In this document: piece after piece, positions 20,340 to 32,099 of the stretch | Layout of the letters: every line of letters starts with the position of its first letter | Numbering within the stretch: position 1 is the stretch's first letter | NCBI GenBank assembly: GCA_025617745.1 | Contig: CM046859.1 | Location: forward strand, 1,116,001 to 1,180,000 | Source: Heliocidaris erythrogramma | Taxonomy: Eukaryota; Echinodermata; Echinoidea; Camarodonta; Echinometridae | DNA: 64,000 nt | Direction of reading: 5' to 3' | Notes under the pieces: generated by a model | Database searches by the model: none | Told to the model about the DNA's origin: nothing | The model's input: the letters and a program-made list of their open reading frames with translations, nothing else | Program-made: the position numbers and the translations under genes

Positions 20340-22390
20340 CACACGGGAGTAGAAACATTAGTTTCTTAGCTTTCAGAGTTCATTAGACATGGTACACCTA
20401 AGTGTCAATGCTAACCCTAGGGGTTGGGTGTCGTAGGAATTGGATACGTCTTCTCTACTGGTGTTCCTGAGGAGTTCTGACTATCAGTCACATCACAATC
20501 AAAGACTTAATGTGACACCAGGTTGAAGCCTTTGGAGAATAGCTCTTCATTCTTACAATAAAAGAAATCCACTTTTGTGACTCTTAGGATCTTTGGACTA
20601 GCAAGTAAAATTGTTTCTTTTCTTTTTAACTCTTTATGAGCTACCTGAAATAATGTTCCTGTTCCATATTAATTTTCACAATAGGCGTTTTGATCAGTGG
20701 ATTCTACAATTAGATTATTCTTAATTTATCAGTATAAAGCTACTATATGCAGGTCATAAAAGTAGCTGCCATGTAGACAAGTAATACAGAAAAGTAAAAC
20801 AAAAATTTGTATTGCTCCTTGGAATTCTTTTATTAGTTGGTGCCTATTGTCCATGCTGATCAGCACAATAAAAGGTTACTGGTAAATAAAGAAATGCATC
20901 TGACTAACCAATTCATATGTTTTTTCCCTATGTGCCATGGGATCTATCTATCCAGGTGGGCATGCACCGTTGTCTGTATTAGTTCAGGTGTATACCTGCT
21001 TTGGCTTACTAGATCTCAGACTGGTGAAAGACGATAGTCGATTAGCAAGATGTGACATTCTCTTCTGAAGCCACAGGATAATGTGCCTCTACTTTGTACT
21101 TAGCCAGCATAGAAGGAAAATAAGAACAGTCATTATTATAAGAACAAAAGAACATACATGTACCAAAAAAAATGAAGGAAAGGAGAAGAAATAGGATAAG
21201 TGAGTGGGAACATTCTGAGCAAGTCACAGAAGATTTGAAGAACAGTTCTGAAAACAACTGCTTGTATTCTTCTAATGAATTGTAAACAAAAAAAGGTAAC
21301 AAATAAAGAGGAAAGGTATTGGTGTCACATGGGTCCAGGATTGAAGGTACACTAGTTTGATTGGGAGGGGGCGGTACCTCTGGTCACACTGTGGATAAAT
21401 TGCAAGAGAATGGGATAGGATATATAGGAAGAGGCTGGCATTAACTCCTTTTCATATCACTTTCCCTGTTCCTTTGCCTGTTCCTTTCTCCATCTTTCTC
21501 CCATTTATTTTCTTTCCCCCTTTTTTTCACCATTCAGTTGGGCTCCCTTGCCCCCTCCTTCCCCATTCATTAAATACAGAGAACTTCATGTCCACTATCA
21601 AAAGGAGCAATCTAGGTTAGTCAGTAGGGTAGGATTATCTTTTTTTCTCTTCATGTTATAGAATTTACTTCTCCATCTATTCATCTTTATTCACTAGAAT
21701 AATTTCTTCAAGTTTTGTATTTGAAATACATGTTGCTGGGATACTACTGTCCTAAATTACTAGTATAGACTCCTTCAATTATGATAGGAGTTCATTCATG
21801 TGTTTCGTTTTACTTTTATTGTTGATATGCATGTATGTGTTGTTAAATGGAATAGTAGAGTCTCTCTGAAGAGGTAAAGACGAAAGAAAATTATGATAGG
21901 AGATGAATTTTTTGCTGTAGAATATAAAATCTTGAATATTTTCTTCTCTTTTCTTAAGAAACCTGGTCGACAATGCAACGTACAAAATAGGATTTCATGT
22001 TCATTTTATCAGCATTCAAATGCATTATTACTCTGTATCTATCTCCATAGCAAATATACAAGTTCAAATTCAAAAATTAAGTACAATTTTCAAAACAATT
22101 CAGGATTATTTGAACAGGTACTTAAATTGTGGTAGGTGCATTAATTTGTAAACACTGTATGATGTTACTGTGATATAGATGTGAATAGCGCCAGCTGTGG
22201 CCATGATTGAATAGTTTAGATAGGATAGGACCTACTATGATTGGCGCAAATAATCTGAGGAGATTGAAGAGCGCCATCATAAAGAAGAACCAACCAACCA
22301 ATAGGATGGAGGCCTATTCACTCAGTCTGTCAATTTCCTTTTCCTTCAGTTCCCATCTCATCATGAATTGAGATTATTTACATCAGAATT
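20340..22390. other. Intergenic, nothing recognised
   Basis: Unique AT-rich sequence without coding signal or inverted-repeat element. Confidence 0.5.
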
Positions 22391-22399
22391 GAATATATA

Positions 22400-23600
22400 T
22401 ATGGGTCATTTCACCAGGTTGGGACACACTTCCAATTTTCATACTTACAAAATTTAATTGGAATTTTATCATATGTCTTAAATATTTTTTCACAATTGGT
22501 TTGATGGAGTTTGCACGTCATACACAAATCTTTGAAATGATACTAAATATGATTTCACTTGAATTGATTTTCTTTTCATATTTCATATTTTTCCAGCAAA
22601 TTTGTAGTGGAAAAAGTGAGAAATTTGTGACATGAAAAATTAGTAAATGGTGAAGTCTAGAAAAAGTATGATTAAGTTTAATCTATCCATACTTTTAAAT
22701 CAGATCACTGTAAGTACCAAACTTTCAGGTAGATTCATTTTTCCTGTCATTTATTACTTTGAAATACACAATTCGCCTTATCCAAAATTGAAGTGTAGGA
22801 TGTAACAATGGTGTCAGACTTTCCTATAATTTTAAATGTGTATAAAATATATCTTACTAACCTTAAAGTGTTACAAAATTGGCTTGTAATTATTGCATGT
22901 GACCTATTCTAAAGCAAAATAACATTTACAGTGACAAAATAACATTTACAGTGACAAAATAATAGTTTTGTTGTAAAAATAACAAATATTATGGTTATTT
23001 TAGATGTGGTGTCAATGTTACGTCATGCACACATTTTAGACAATTTCTTGTATAACATCTATGTAAGCTAAGCTAAAGGTGTCAAAGTACATTTTTACTA
23101 AATTGATGAACACCATAAATACAAAAATATTAAAAGTTTGGACATTTGCTGCTTGATGTGTGAAATATGACCATGTACATTCATGGCGTCAATGTTACGT
23201 CATACCTGTCTGTTCAAACATAATTTCTTATATCCCTCATTTATGAATTTTAAATTACGTCAAAAACATTCACCATGTCATGTTAGAGTAAAATGTACAA
23301 AGTTGGACAACAATAGTTCTGTTAAAATGTTTTAAAGTCCACTTGACACAATAGGTGAAATTTATGTGGTGTCAATGTTACGTCAGAAAATGTATGGAAG
23401 CCTCCACATTTAAAAATTTGAAAAAAAAGTTATTGGCCTTGTACATGTATCATGTATTGTTCTATGTGTTAAATTGTGCATTGTCTTCAAGTTAAAGACA
23501 ATTCAATGCAATAACAATACAAGTACTAGCCTAAAATCACAATTTTAGTGATCTTTGTTATGTCACACTAATGTGTCCCAACCTGGTGAAATGGCCCATA
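22400..23600. mobile_element. 1.2-kb inverted-repeat element with internal 180-bp repeats
   Basis: Left end TATGGGTCATTTCACCAGGT, TGGGACAC; right end GTGTCCCAACCTGGTGAAAT, GGCCCATA. Inside, GTCAATGTTACGTCA recurs at 23011, 23188 and 23371, marking about 180-bp tandem units. No transposase frame is visible. Confidence 0.85.
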
Positions 23601-23604
23601 TATA

Positions 23605-24059
23605 CAGTTAACAACACAATTATTCATACCCTTACCAAGTTTTGAAATTTTTTCAATTTTTGTTTTGTGAATAATTTACCAAATTTTGATGGTTCAGAGG
23701 TAATTTATTCACTTTTTTTTAAAGATGGCTTGTCCATGACTTCTCATAACCTTTCTTGATTAGTTGCAAAACATGTACAGAATCTTAGGAATGCCTGACA
23801 CATCTGCATTTTCATAAAAATATGCCTCGATGCCATGCCTGTACCAGGATATGAATATTTCTAGAAATGCCAGGAAATTAATATATTAGCATTGCCATTG
23901 TTATGCAAATGAGGTGAAACCACAATTATTGTTCACCTCAAGCTAACAAATAAAAAACGTATTCAACCAGTGCCCAAATTCCACGAGTCCACCTTTCATT
24001 CTTAAGAAAAACACAAAAAACTTCAAAATTACAAGGGGTACGAATAATTTTGTTAACTG
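23605..24059. mobile_element. Tc1/mariner-type non-autonomous element
   Basis: CAGTTAACAACACAATTATT, CATACCC at the left and GGGGTACGAATAATTTTGTT, AACTG at the right, flanked on both sides by TA (23603-23604, 24060-24061). TA target use and the AATTATTCATACCC-type terminus are typical of the Tc1/mariner superfamily. It directly abuts the 1.2-kb element. 455 bases, non-coding. Confidence 0.85.
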
Positions 24060-24061
24060 TA

Positions 24062-26395
24062 TGTATATATAAATGTGAATTGCATTTTTTTTTTTGTGGG
24101 GGGGGGGGGGAGAGAGAGAGAAGAGAATATACATGTAAGTAACAGAGATAGGGTTTATAACGATGATATGAAAGCTAAAGGGAAGTATGGACATCAATAT
24201 AACATTATAGACATGTTTGGATTCACTTTTAGGAATGCTCCCATGAGAGTCATTTATCAAGTGATTAATTTACCGATATGCCCCCCAAATTCCAGCATTC
24301 GTCATGCATGGCCTTGCCCATGGCTGCACAATCCTAAATTATTCATCCGGCATCTCGCAACTGCTTATTGCAGTAATTAAGAAGAGACATAATTGCATCT
24401 ATTTTGTCTCTGTTGGTTTCTCTAGGGACAGAATAAAAGATCCTCCTGTTTGCTGCAAATATAAACATGAGATGTCAGAGTTCAAGTCATGTAGTAGTAT
24501 ACATGCATATTTTGGTTGTTTTTTTTTTTTTTTTAATAGCGAAGATCTACTATTGTTTTCATACTCTTTATGTTCTTATATTTGATTAAAATTATTTTTT
24601 AAAAAGATGGACTTTCATATATTCTTTCTCTCAAGTCATGAGATGATACAAGTGCACCTGATTATTAAAAAATAACAATTATAAACTGGTAAAATGGTGG
24701 ATATATATAAGAACATATTCTACTTCAGTGTTAGTAATGGTTGATATTGTAGTACATCTGAGCACTCCATGGAACACCTACTAACATACATACCCTATCC
24801 TGGATCACCAATACAGCATGGAAGACCTGATGGCTGCTGATGAGAAGGCTCTGCACTGTGCAAGAGCCTGGCCACACTGTTCCAAGATGAGGGACATGAA
24901 AGAAACAGAGGAAAAATTGTTGATATTGGTCATGAACACGAAGATGATTATGATGATGGTAAGATGGTAATAATGAAAAGGATTATAATAAGGTAGTGTG
25001 GCGAAATGTTGTGGCGCCTAAAAATGCGGGAAAGACGCAAATGACAAAATTATTCACAAAAATTTTATGCTATAGAGGCAGAACCAAAATATTAGGGTGA
25101 AGACTTGGTATTTATCTCTTTGAACACTTTTGAGCAAAATAGTATGAAAACTTTTATTCAGATATGTCTGATTATAAATTTAAAAGCACGTCTTTCCCAC
25201 ATCTTTATGCACCACTGCATTTCACTAAGCTATTTAAGAGGGAGAATAGTGACAATAAAAATAGCAATAGTCATAATTTTGGATATCAAAATGATAGTAT
25301 GAAATGTAATGATAGTAATCTAAATGAAGAAAACAATCATAAACTAGAGACAAAAAATATACTGTTTACATGTATGATTTAAGATAATTATGGCCACCAA
25401 AAGATGAGTGATAATGAATTAACATAACAGTGCTAATGATCATGCTCCATTATGAGGTTCCCCATATATATTCCTATGATAAAAATGTATATTTGCTTAA
25501 ATCCAAACATACTTCCATATATTATAGGAGATTTAATGTCAATTTATGGCAGGTATGTACAGCATCATTATGACTTTGGAGATCAAAAAAAAGAAAGATG
25601 TATGGTTGTCAACGAAGTACATAAATTCATATAGTTAGGCAAGTACGAACCATGAATGCAGCAAAGAGTTAGGCATATTAGCTCATTGTCATAGAATAAC
25701 TATATCCTGAGTTAGGCTAATTCTAGCATCAGAAAACTGCACATTAGTATCATACATGTACTGTATACATATTTGATGTTCATGCCTGGGCTTTTTTTGC
25801 AGTTGATGATAAAGAAACGTGAACATGCATTTTTTGTAAACCAATAGAAAATGTTTGGAAGCCTCTATATTTGATATGTTCATATTTTCATTTTGCCATA
25901 TTTCATTTCACTGTATTTTCTTTTTTGAGTTTGATGAAATTTAGTGTCCCATATGCTTGACATTGTAGCTTAAGAAGTGTAATAGTTGTTCACTTACATG
26001 CCCAATTATTGTAGCATTTTGTTTTAGGTTGCAGGTTCATCCATGATTTGATTTGATATCTATATACAAGCACAAATTATTGAATGAAAAATAATTTCCT
26101 GTTAAGTATACATTTTTCTGTTTATATGTAGGCAGTGCAAATTAAAAATGAAAATAATCTTCATAGAGGTAATGTAGAACAAAAAAGTATGTGAGAAAAT
26201 GTAAAATAGTTTTCAATTTACGAGTGCTAATATAGTTTATAACCAAACAATATATTTGGAAAGTATGAATCCATTGATATCTACTCAGGTAGTATCATAT
26301 TTTATCTTACCAAATGTCAACCAGGAGAATTCAAAGCATGTTGATAAATCTGTGAGGTTTTCATCCTCTCCTATACATTGCCTGTTAAGTCAGTG
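24062..26395. other. Intergenic, mostly featureless
   Basis: AT-rich with a poly-T/poly-G run at 24085-24110. The segment 24235-24400 is somewhat more complex and holds ATTAATTTACC and GTAATTAAG homeodomain-type cores. No coding exon seen. Confidence 0.45.
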
Positions 26396-26399
26396 AAAA

Positions 26400-26650
26400 T
26401 CATCAGATAGTGAGGCTTGATTGTGAGGAAAGGTTCCGTCCACTCTACAATCCCAAGGCAAGCAAAGGAAATGTCAAGAAAATGACAAACGCGGAACGCC
26501 GTCTAAATCAAAGTATGATCAATCGCTGGCTGTAGCCGATCAATAGGGAGATTTTCATAGAAGAGGCTACCGCCAGGAAAGCGATATGCTCTACACCACT
26601 GTATCAGGCGTAAGGGGAAACGTTATTAGTGATATGATACGGGACGCTGT
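26400..26650. promoter_or_regulatory. Candidate cis-regulatory segment
   Basis: CpG-bearing, complex unique sequence in AT-rich surroundings. It contains TGATCAATCGC, TAGCCGATCAATAGGGAGAT and AACGCGGAACGCCG. GATCAATAGGG(GG)AGAT recurs at 31955-31972. A regulatory role is inferred from composition only. Confidence 0.3.
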
Positions 26651-28106
26651 TTCTTTGCTTTAGATCGCTAGGCTGAGATGAATAGGACAGGAGGACAGAT
26701 CAGAAAGTGACAGGAATTCTTTGATTTGGAGGAAGAAAAGAAGGAAACAAAAACTCAAACTCATAAAATGCAGTTTTATTTTGAATAAGAATGAAGTAAC
26801 GAACCATACAAAATTAAAATGGTATTTCAAAAACATGTTAGTAAAATTGAGTTTAGAACCCAACTGTAATATCGGTTAGTGCAGAGTGTGCAAAATTCTT
26901 ATAAATCTGTATGAACAAAAATAAAACTATTCAAAATAAAAAAAAATTAAATGGTTGATGTTTTCATATTTAAAGCATTTCATGGCATAAACATGATTAG
27001 AGGCCAGACTAATACTGTATTTGGTATTTAGATTCATCATTGAATTGCTAACAGCAGTGGGAAAATTGTTCAACATGTATGCATTAAATTCTTTTAGAAT
27101 TATAAAGTATTATATTAAATAGAAGCTGTATACATGGGGAAATGTAATTCAGAATAAAAAGTAGATGTGTTTGACAAAGCAGGATGGAGATATTGGAATG
27201 AGTTGGTAGAAGATGATGATGATGTAACATGTAGTCATAGCTCTGGGTATATGGTCTTAACTAATGATTTAATGTAAAATGCTTGGTTTGTTTTTAATGG
27301 TTTTTATCTCAATCATCAGATGACTCATAAGCTAACATTGACATCTCACTTTCTCCCTCCCTCTCTCTCTCTCTCTCCCTTAACTGTGCTCTTTTTTCTC
27401 TTTCATCCATGTTTATTTTATTGCTCTCTCTCTCTCTCTTTATTCTCTTTCTATCAATCTTCAGTGTCTGTCATTTTGTCTCACTCATCTCTCTCTCCTA
27501 TATTTTTTTCATTTCCTTATTGAAACAGTCCATTTCTCTCTTATAATTCCTATTTCTTCTTCTTGTTTTTCTTTAATTATGTCAAGATATAAAGCTGCAA
27601 AATCAGTAGAATAATCTATGTATTCTGAAAGGTCTATTTTGCTCTTTTCAATTTTTAGTATTTTAAATTCTTGCCTCAAATTCATCTTCTTAGCGTTTAC
27701 TTTTGTATCTACATGTATTTTTTTCCTTTTTTTTTCCGGTGTTTGAGATAATTTTTTGTGGGAAAGTTTTTTCCTTTTTATTTTCAAAATTTTACATGAA
27801 TTTATATGTGTAATTTTGGTCTTGTTTGTGATATATTTTAACAGTCATATTTTTTTTCGATATTGATTGATAATTGTGATTGCTTTGTTTTTCCTTTTGA
27901 AATAGAATTCAAGTATGTTGTGTTTTTTTTTTAAACAACCTTATAAGTACCTCTTTTGTTGGTTTGTGTTTAAGCTTGTGTTTTGTTCTCCATTGTGACT
28001 TGTTTTATCCTGGCATAAATCTTTCTCATCACATACACAGTTCAAGATGTAGATGATTATCACATTATCTCTCTCACTCTCGTACATGAACCCCTTCCAA
28101 CACTCA

Positions 28107-28139
<33 letters not shown>

Positions 28140-29450
28140 TAGCCAGGCAGGCAGGCAGGCAGACAGACAGCTATAGGGAGTGAGCATCAACAATTCATGC
28201 TGCTGCTTGGCCGTAAATATGTGACCAGAATGATTATTAAAGACACTTTGCATCATCAAGCAGCCAACCACCTATCCCTTCTCTTTTTTTCATGTTTTCT
28301 CCACTTTTTATCTTTATGACATGCCCCTTTCCTCATCCCTCTCTTATCTCATCAGATGAGTTGGTATTCTGAAACCTATTTGCAGTCTCTGTCTTATCCA
28401 TTGATATATTTTATTCAAGCTATGCATTTTAGATTAGCTATATATTGGTATTCCAATAGTGCATTGGAATGGTGTGGTGCTATATTGTCTTTGTTTGTTT
28501 TATTGCTCTTAACATGCATTTGGGTTTATTTTCTCTTGCCATTGACATGAATTGCACTATTTTATCCACTCTGAATAATTCATAATTTCATGTTGTGTAA
28601 CTTCTCTCTGTCTCTCTCTCTGTCTCTCTCTCTCCACACATGTTTGGTCATATTTTTCAGTGTAGTTAATGAGCAAGCTTGTTTTTTTATTCCAGAAGAA
28701 GGGTTCTTTTCAGCCCTCGTTTTGATGGCAATTACATAATCCTTATGTCACAGATAAAAGTATTGTTACACCTTTCCCATGTTTGTAACAATCTATAAAT
28801 TTGCAATTCTCTTTCCTTTGCCATTAACATGTGCTTCCAATAATGCTACATGGTTTTACTTTGAAAATTTAAATTAAAAAAAAAAATATGCCTTCATGAT
28901 TTGTGTTTTTTTTATTTTGGTGCATGTAAATATTTGGAGATGTTGTATATTTAGATATTCATTGTGATTTTATTAATGTATGGCATTTACAGAAAATTAA
29001 TTCTTGATGTATTAAGTTTAGGTGTTACGAACAAATAATTTCCATTAATATTATTAAAGTGATTTTTTCCCCTAAAATTGTTGAAATCACCCAATAATTC
29101 TGAACATGACTCCCCTGCCCCCCGGATGTTAAATGATTACATTCTATGTAATGTAGGAAATGCCATTTCTTTCCGTAGTTGAATATTAGCTATTAAAACA
29201 TAAATTTCATAAACAAGTAATTCTTTCAGCATTGAATAAAGTGCACACATTAAACAGCTTTTGATGAGAATATGAATTTATGTGCTCTAAATTCCTGTCA
29301 ATTTGGACCATTTTGTAGAGTATATTATTTCTAATTACATCTGTACCTAACAATGACATTACAGCAAAAAGTCACCCTTACCCATACACACTCAATATAT
29401 GTTGTATTGACATATTTTGCTAGTGCCTGAGTAGTTGTTATATTAGTTAA
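26650..29450. other. Intergenic with TC microsatellites
   Basis: AT-rich; CT runs at about 27355-27380 and 27425-27440 and TC runs near 28605-28633. Frames in these are low-complexity. No gene recognised. Confidence 0.5.
28107..28170. repeat. Tetranucleotide microsatellite (CCAG)n, (GCAG)n, (ACAG)n
   Basis: Consecutive CCAG units drift to GGCA and then GACA units, a gradient typical of a decaying tetranucleotide array. Confidence 0.95.
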
Positions 29451-29459
29451 TGAGGAAGT

Positions 29460-29930
29460 TATCATGGATTATGGAAGGGGGGAAATTCCTGCCAAGTTGC
29501 TATACCCAGCCTTTGATTAGTAATATCAATAATTAACAAGCAATTACACTGGAATGTGGAGTTATTGAGTTGAGCTGAGACACAGAACAAACATAACCCT
29601 ATCCTGAGATCTCTCTCTCTCTCTCTCTCCATCGTCCGCTATACGTCCGCCTTCCATCCTCTGTCTGCCATGCTTGAAATTAACCCGCTCCCGTACGCAT
29701 CTCCTGCAAAATCAATACCAGCCGCCGCGGCTTGCCTATCCCTGGCCTGCCTCGCTCGCGGATGAGTGCTCGGGCTTCAGGCAAATTTAAACACATTCTT
29801 GCGAGCAAAAACAAGGGGCGCACTAGCCGAGACCAGCATGGCCCGTTTCTCTCTCCCCCTCTCCTTTATCTTTCATTAGCTAGCCTCTCTTTTGGCTTGG
29901 CTTGTGCTGCTGATAAAGAAGGATATTATT
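29460..29930. promoter_or_regulatory. Candidate cis-regulatory segment or CpG-rich island
   Basis: A cluster of homeodomain-type cores (GATTAGTAATATCAATAATT, AAC) is followed by a (TC)n run and then a CpG-dense block at about 29630-29850 (GTCCGC, CCGCCGCGG, CTCGCTCGCGG). I see no exon with coding signal here. Promoter or enhancer is inferred. Confidence 0.35.
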
Positions 29931-29949
29931 GATTTTCAACCAACAATCT

Positions 29950-31940
29950 AAAGAGAAGAGAAAGAGAGAAATTTCATTTTCATAAAACACTTCCCCAAGA
30001 TGAAGAGACGAAGTGAAGGAGAGAGATTATTTTTTCACTGAGGTTGGAAATTGCTTAGCTGCCCTGCATGCAAAATTAAAGTTCACTGAAAATTGATTTA
30101 TTCAAATTAATTACTGTGTTTATTGAGTCTGCACAAAAGTAATTGTCTTCTCTTGGTGATAAATTGTGCATTCTTGCTCTGACTCAGATGTCTAGAATCT
30201 CACTTGATTGAAGGAATTTTCCCATATCTTGATGAAAAAATAAAAATGTATAATCTTTGATGGATTCTATATATTCTTTTTTGTTATATCAAAAAGTGTT
30301 TGCAAAAAAGATGTGAATATAATCAACAAAAAAACATATATATATATGAAAAAAGAACATATGGCTGTTTAATGGATTCTGCAATTCCTTATAAGTAAAA
30401 TCTAAAAATGCTTTGCAGGAAAGATTCAACATAATCAAACTTTATTTAACCTCAGCACTTTATTTATTGTGATTAATTGTAATCAGTGTAACTTGAACAT
30501 GGAAACATAAAACACTATTAAGGACAAAAGAAAAAAATTGCATTTTTAGTTGAATTTCTTTTCTCTTGTACTTGAAATATTAATACAGTATGGGTATAAG
30601 GAAGGAGAAAAAGAGAGACAAGAAGTGAAAGAAAAACTGAAAAAAGGGATTTACTTTGAATTGACAGTCAACATGTTAAATCATTTTGCACGTTCATATC
30701 TGACCCTTGTTTGATGTTATGTGGCAACTGTAATGTGTAAAACACACATTTAAAATTTGATTGATTGAGAAATATCTCAATGTTAAATGAGAAAATGAAT
30801 TATTAAAAAATCTCCCGGTGCTCTCACTAGAGGAAGATTATTCTAGTTACAAGCCTATCTCTATTGCATAAGACTGAGATATGGGCTCAACATTTCTTCC
30901 TATTCTCTTATGTAGTGAAGGTGGCTCTATAATGTTAGATCATACCAATGAATTTGATTGAAATGTGTGTATAAAAGAATAGAGAGCAATCAATAATTTA
31001 AAGTATTACAAACTTCTTTCTTACACACTCTACTCCAGATATATTGAGAGTAAATCATGAACTTTAATAAAAACAGTGCTTAAAATGTAACTTATTAAAG
31101 GCATAGAATTTTCTATTTTTGAAAGAATTCGGGTACTGTTTTATTTCCAGTAATACTTTAAAACACCTTCAATTACCCACAGTAAGACCATAAGGTCTTG
31201 TAATTGTATTATGCATTTTCATGATTATCTCTTTCTTTCTTACCATGTTTATGAACTTTTGTTTGGAATATTTTTCATCTTTCCGACAGTTCCAGTCCAT
31301 AGAATCCATTTCAAAGTACTGGAATGTACAGCATTGGATTATTCAGCATTAATAGCTGCATGACCGTATTGAAATAATGAAGTGAAAGGAGTGGATCACC
31401 TCTGTGCTGTAATGGCATATGAATCTTTGTGATGATGATAGTGATGATGATGGCTTCTTGTATAGCATTGGTATCTACCTCTGCTGGGTGCTCACTGTGC
31501 TTGCTCTCAAAAATATATCTCACAGAATTCAATATGCATGGTCTGTGCTTTAGTAAAGGAAGTTTCTTTTCCATTATTCTCATTGAAAGTCCATTACTCT
31601 CATTGAAAGTGACTATATATTCATGGTGATCTTAAGGAGATTTGGACATGTCTCCTTGCTAGTGGTAATTTGGAATATGCGGACGAATTGCCCGTTGAAA
31701 TAGAAATTGCTTTAAAAAAAAACCCCAATACAGCACGTCATTGATATCTGCAAAAGATACTTTCAAAGATTATGGCATAGAGAAATAATGAATTGAAAAA
31801 AGTGTTGCACCTCTAACTTCATGTGAATCTCTATGGACATGCAGATCAAACATTGCAAGAAAAACTAGATGGTGTGGAGAAATCACCCCCTGCATTCAGC
31901 GGCAAACTCAATTATGTATTAATGCATGGCTGCTCAGAAT
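29950..31940. other. Intergenic, nothing recognised
   Basis: AT-rich unique sequence; no gene, foldback or array. Confidence 0.5.
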
Positions 31941-32020
31941 GCCTGTAATAGAGAGATCAATAGGGGGAGATGGAAAGAGCATGTTCGTCCGATGCTCTTC
32001 ATCTTGTCATATGATGACAT

Positions 32021-32080
32021 GCAGAAGGGCGTTTAAATCATTGACTTTGATACAGATTTAACGCCCTTCTTGCTCTCAAC
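32021..32080. repeat. GAAGGGCGTTAA hairpin family, copy at 32.0 kb
   Basis: GCAGAAGGGCGTTTAAATC and GATTTAACGCCCTTCTTGC are inverted around a short loop. Related copies lie at 41.4, 45.7, 58.0 and 61.5-61.8 kb. Confidence 0.8.
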
Positions 32081-32099
32081 ATCCTGAAGAAGATGGTGC

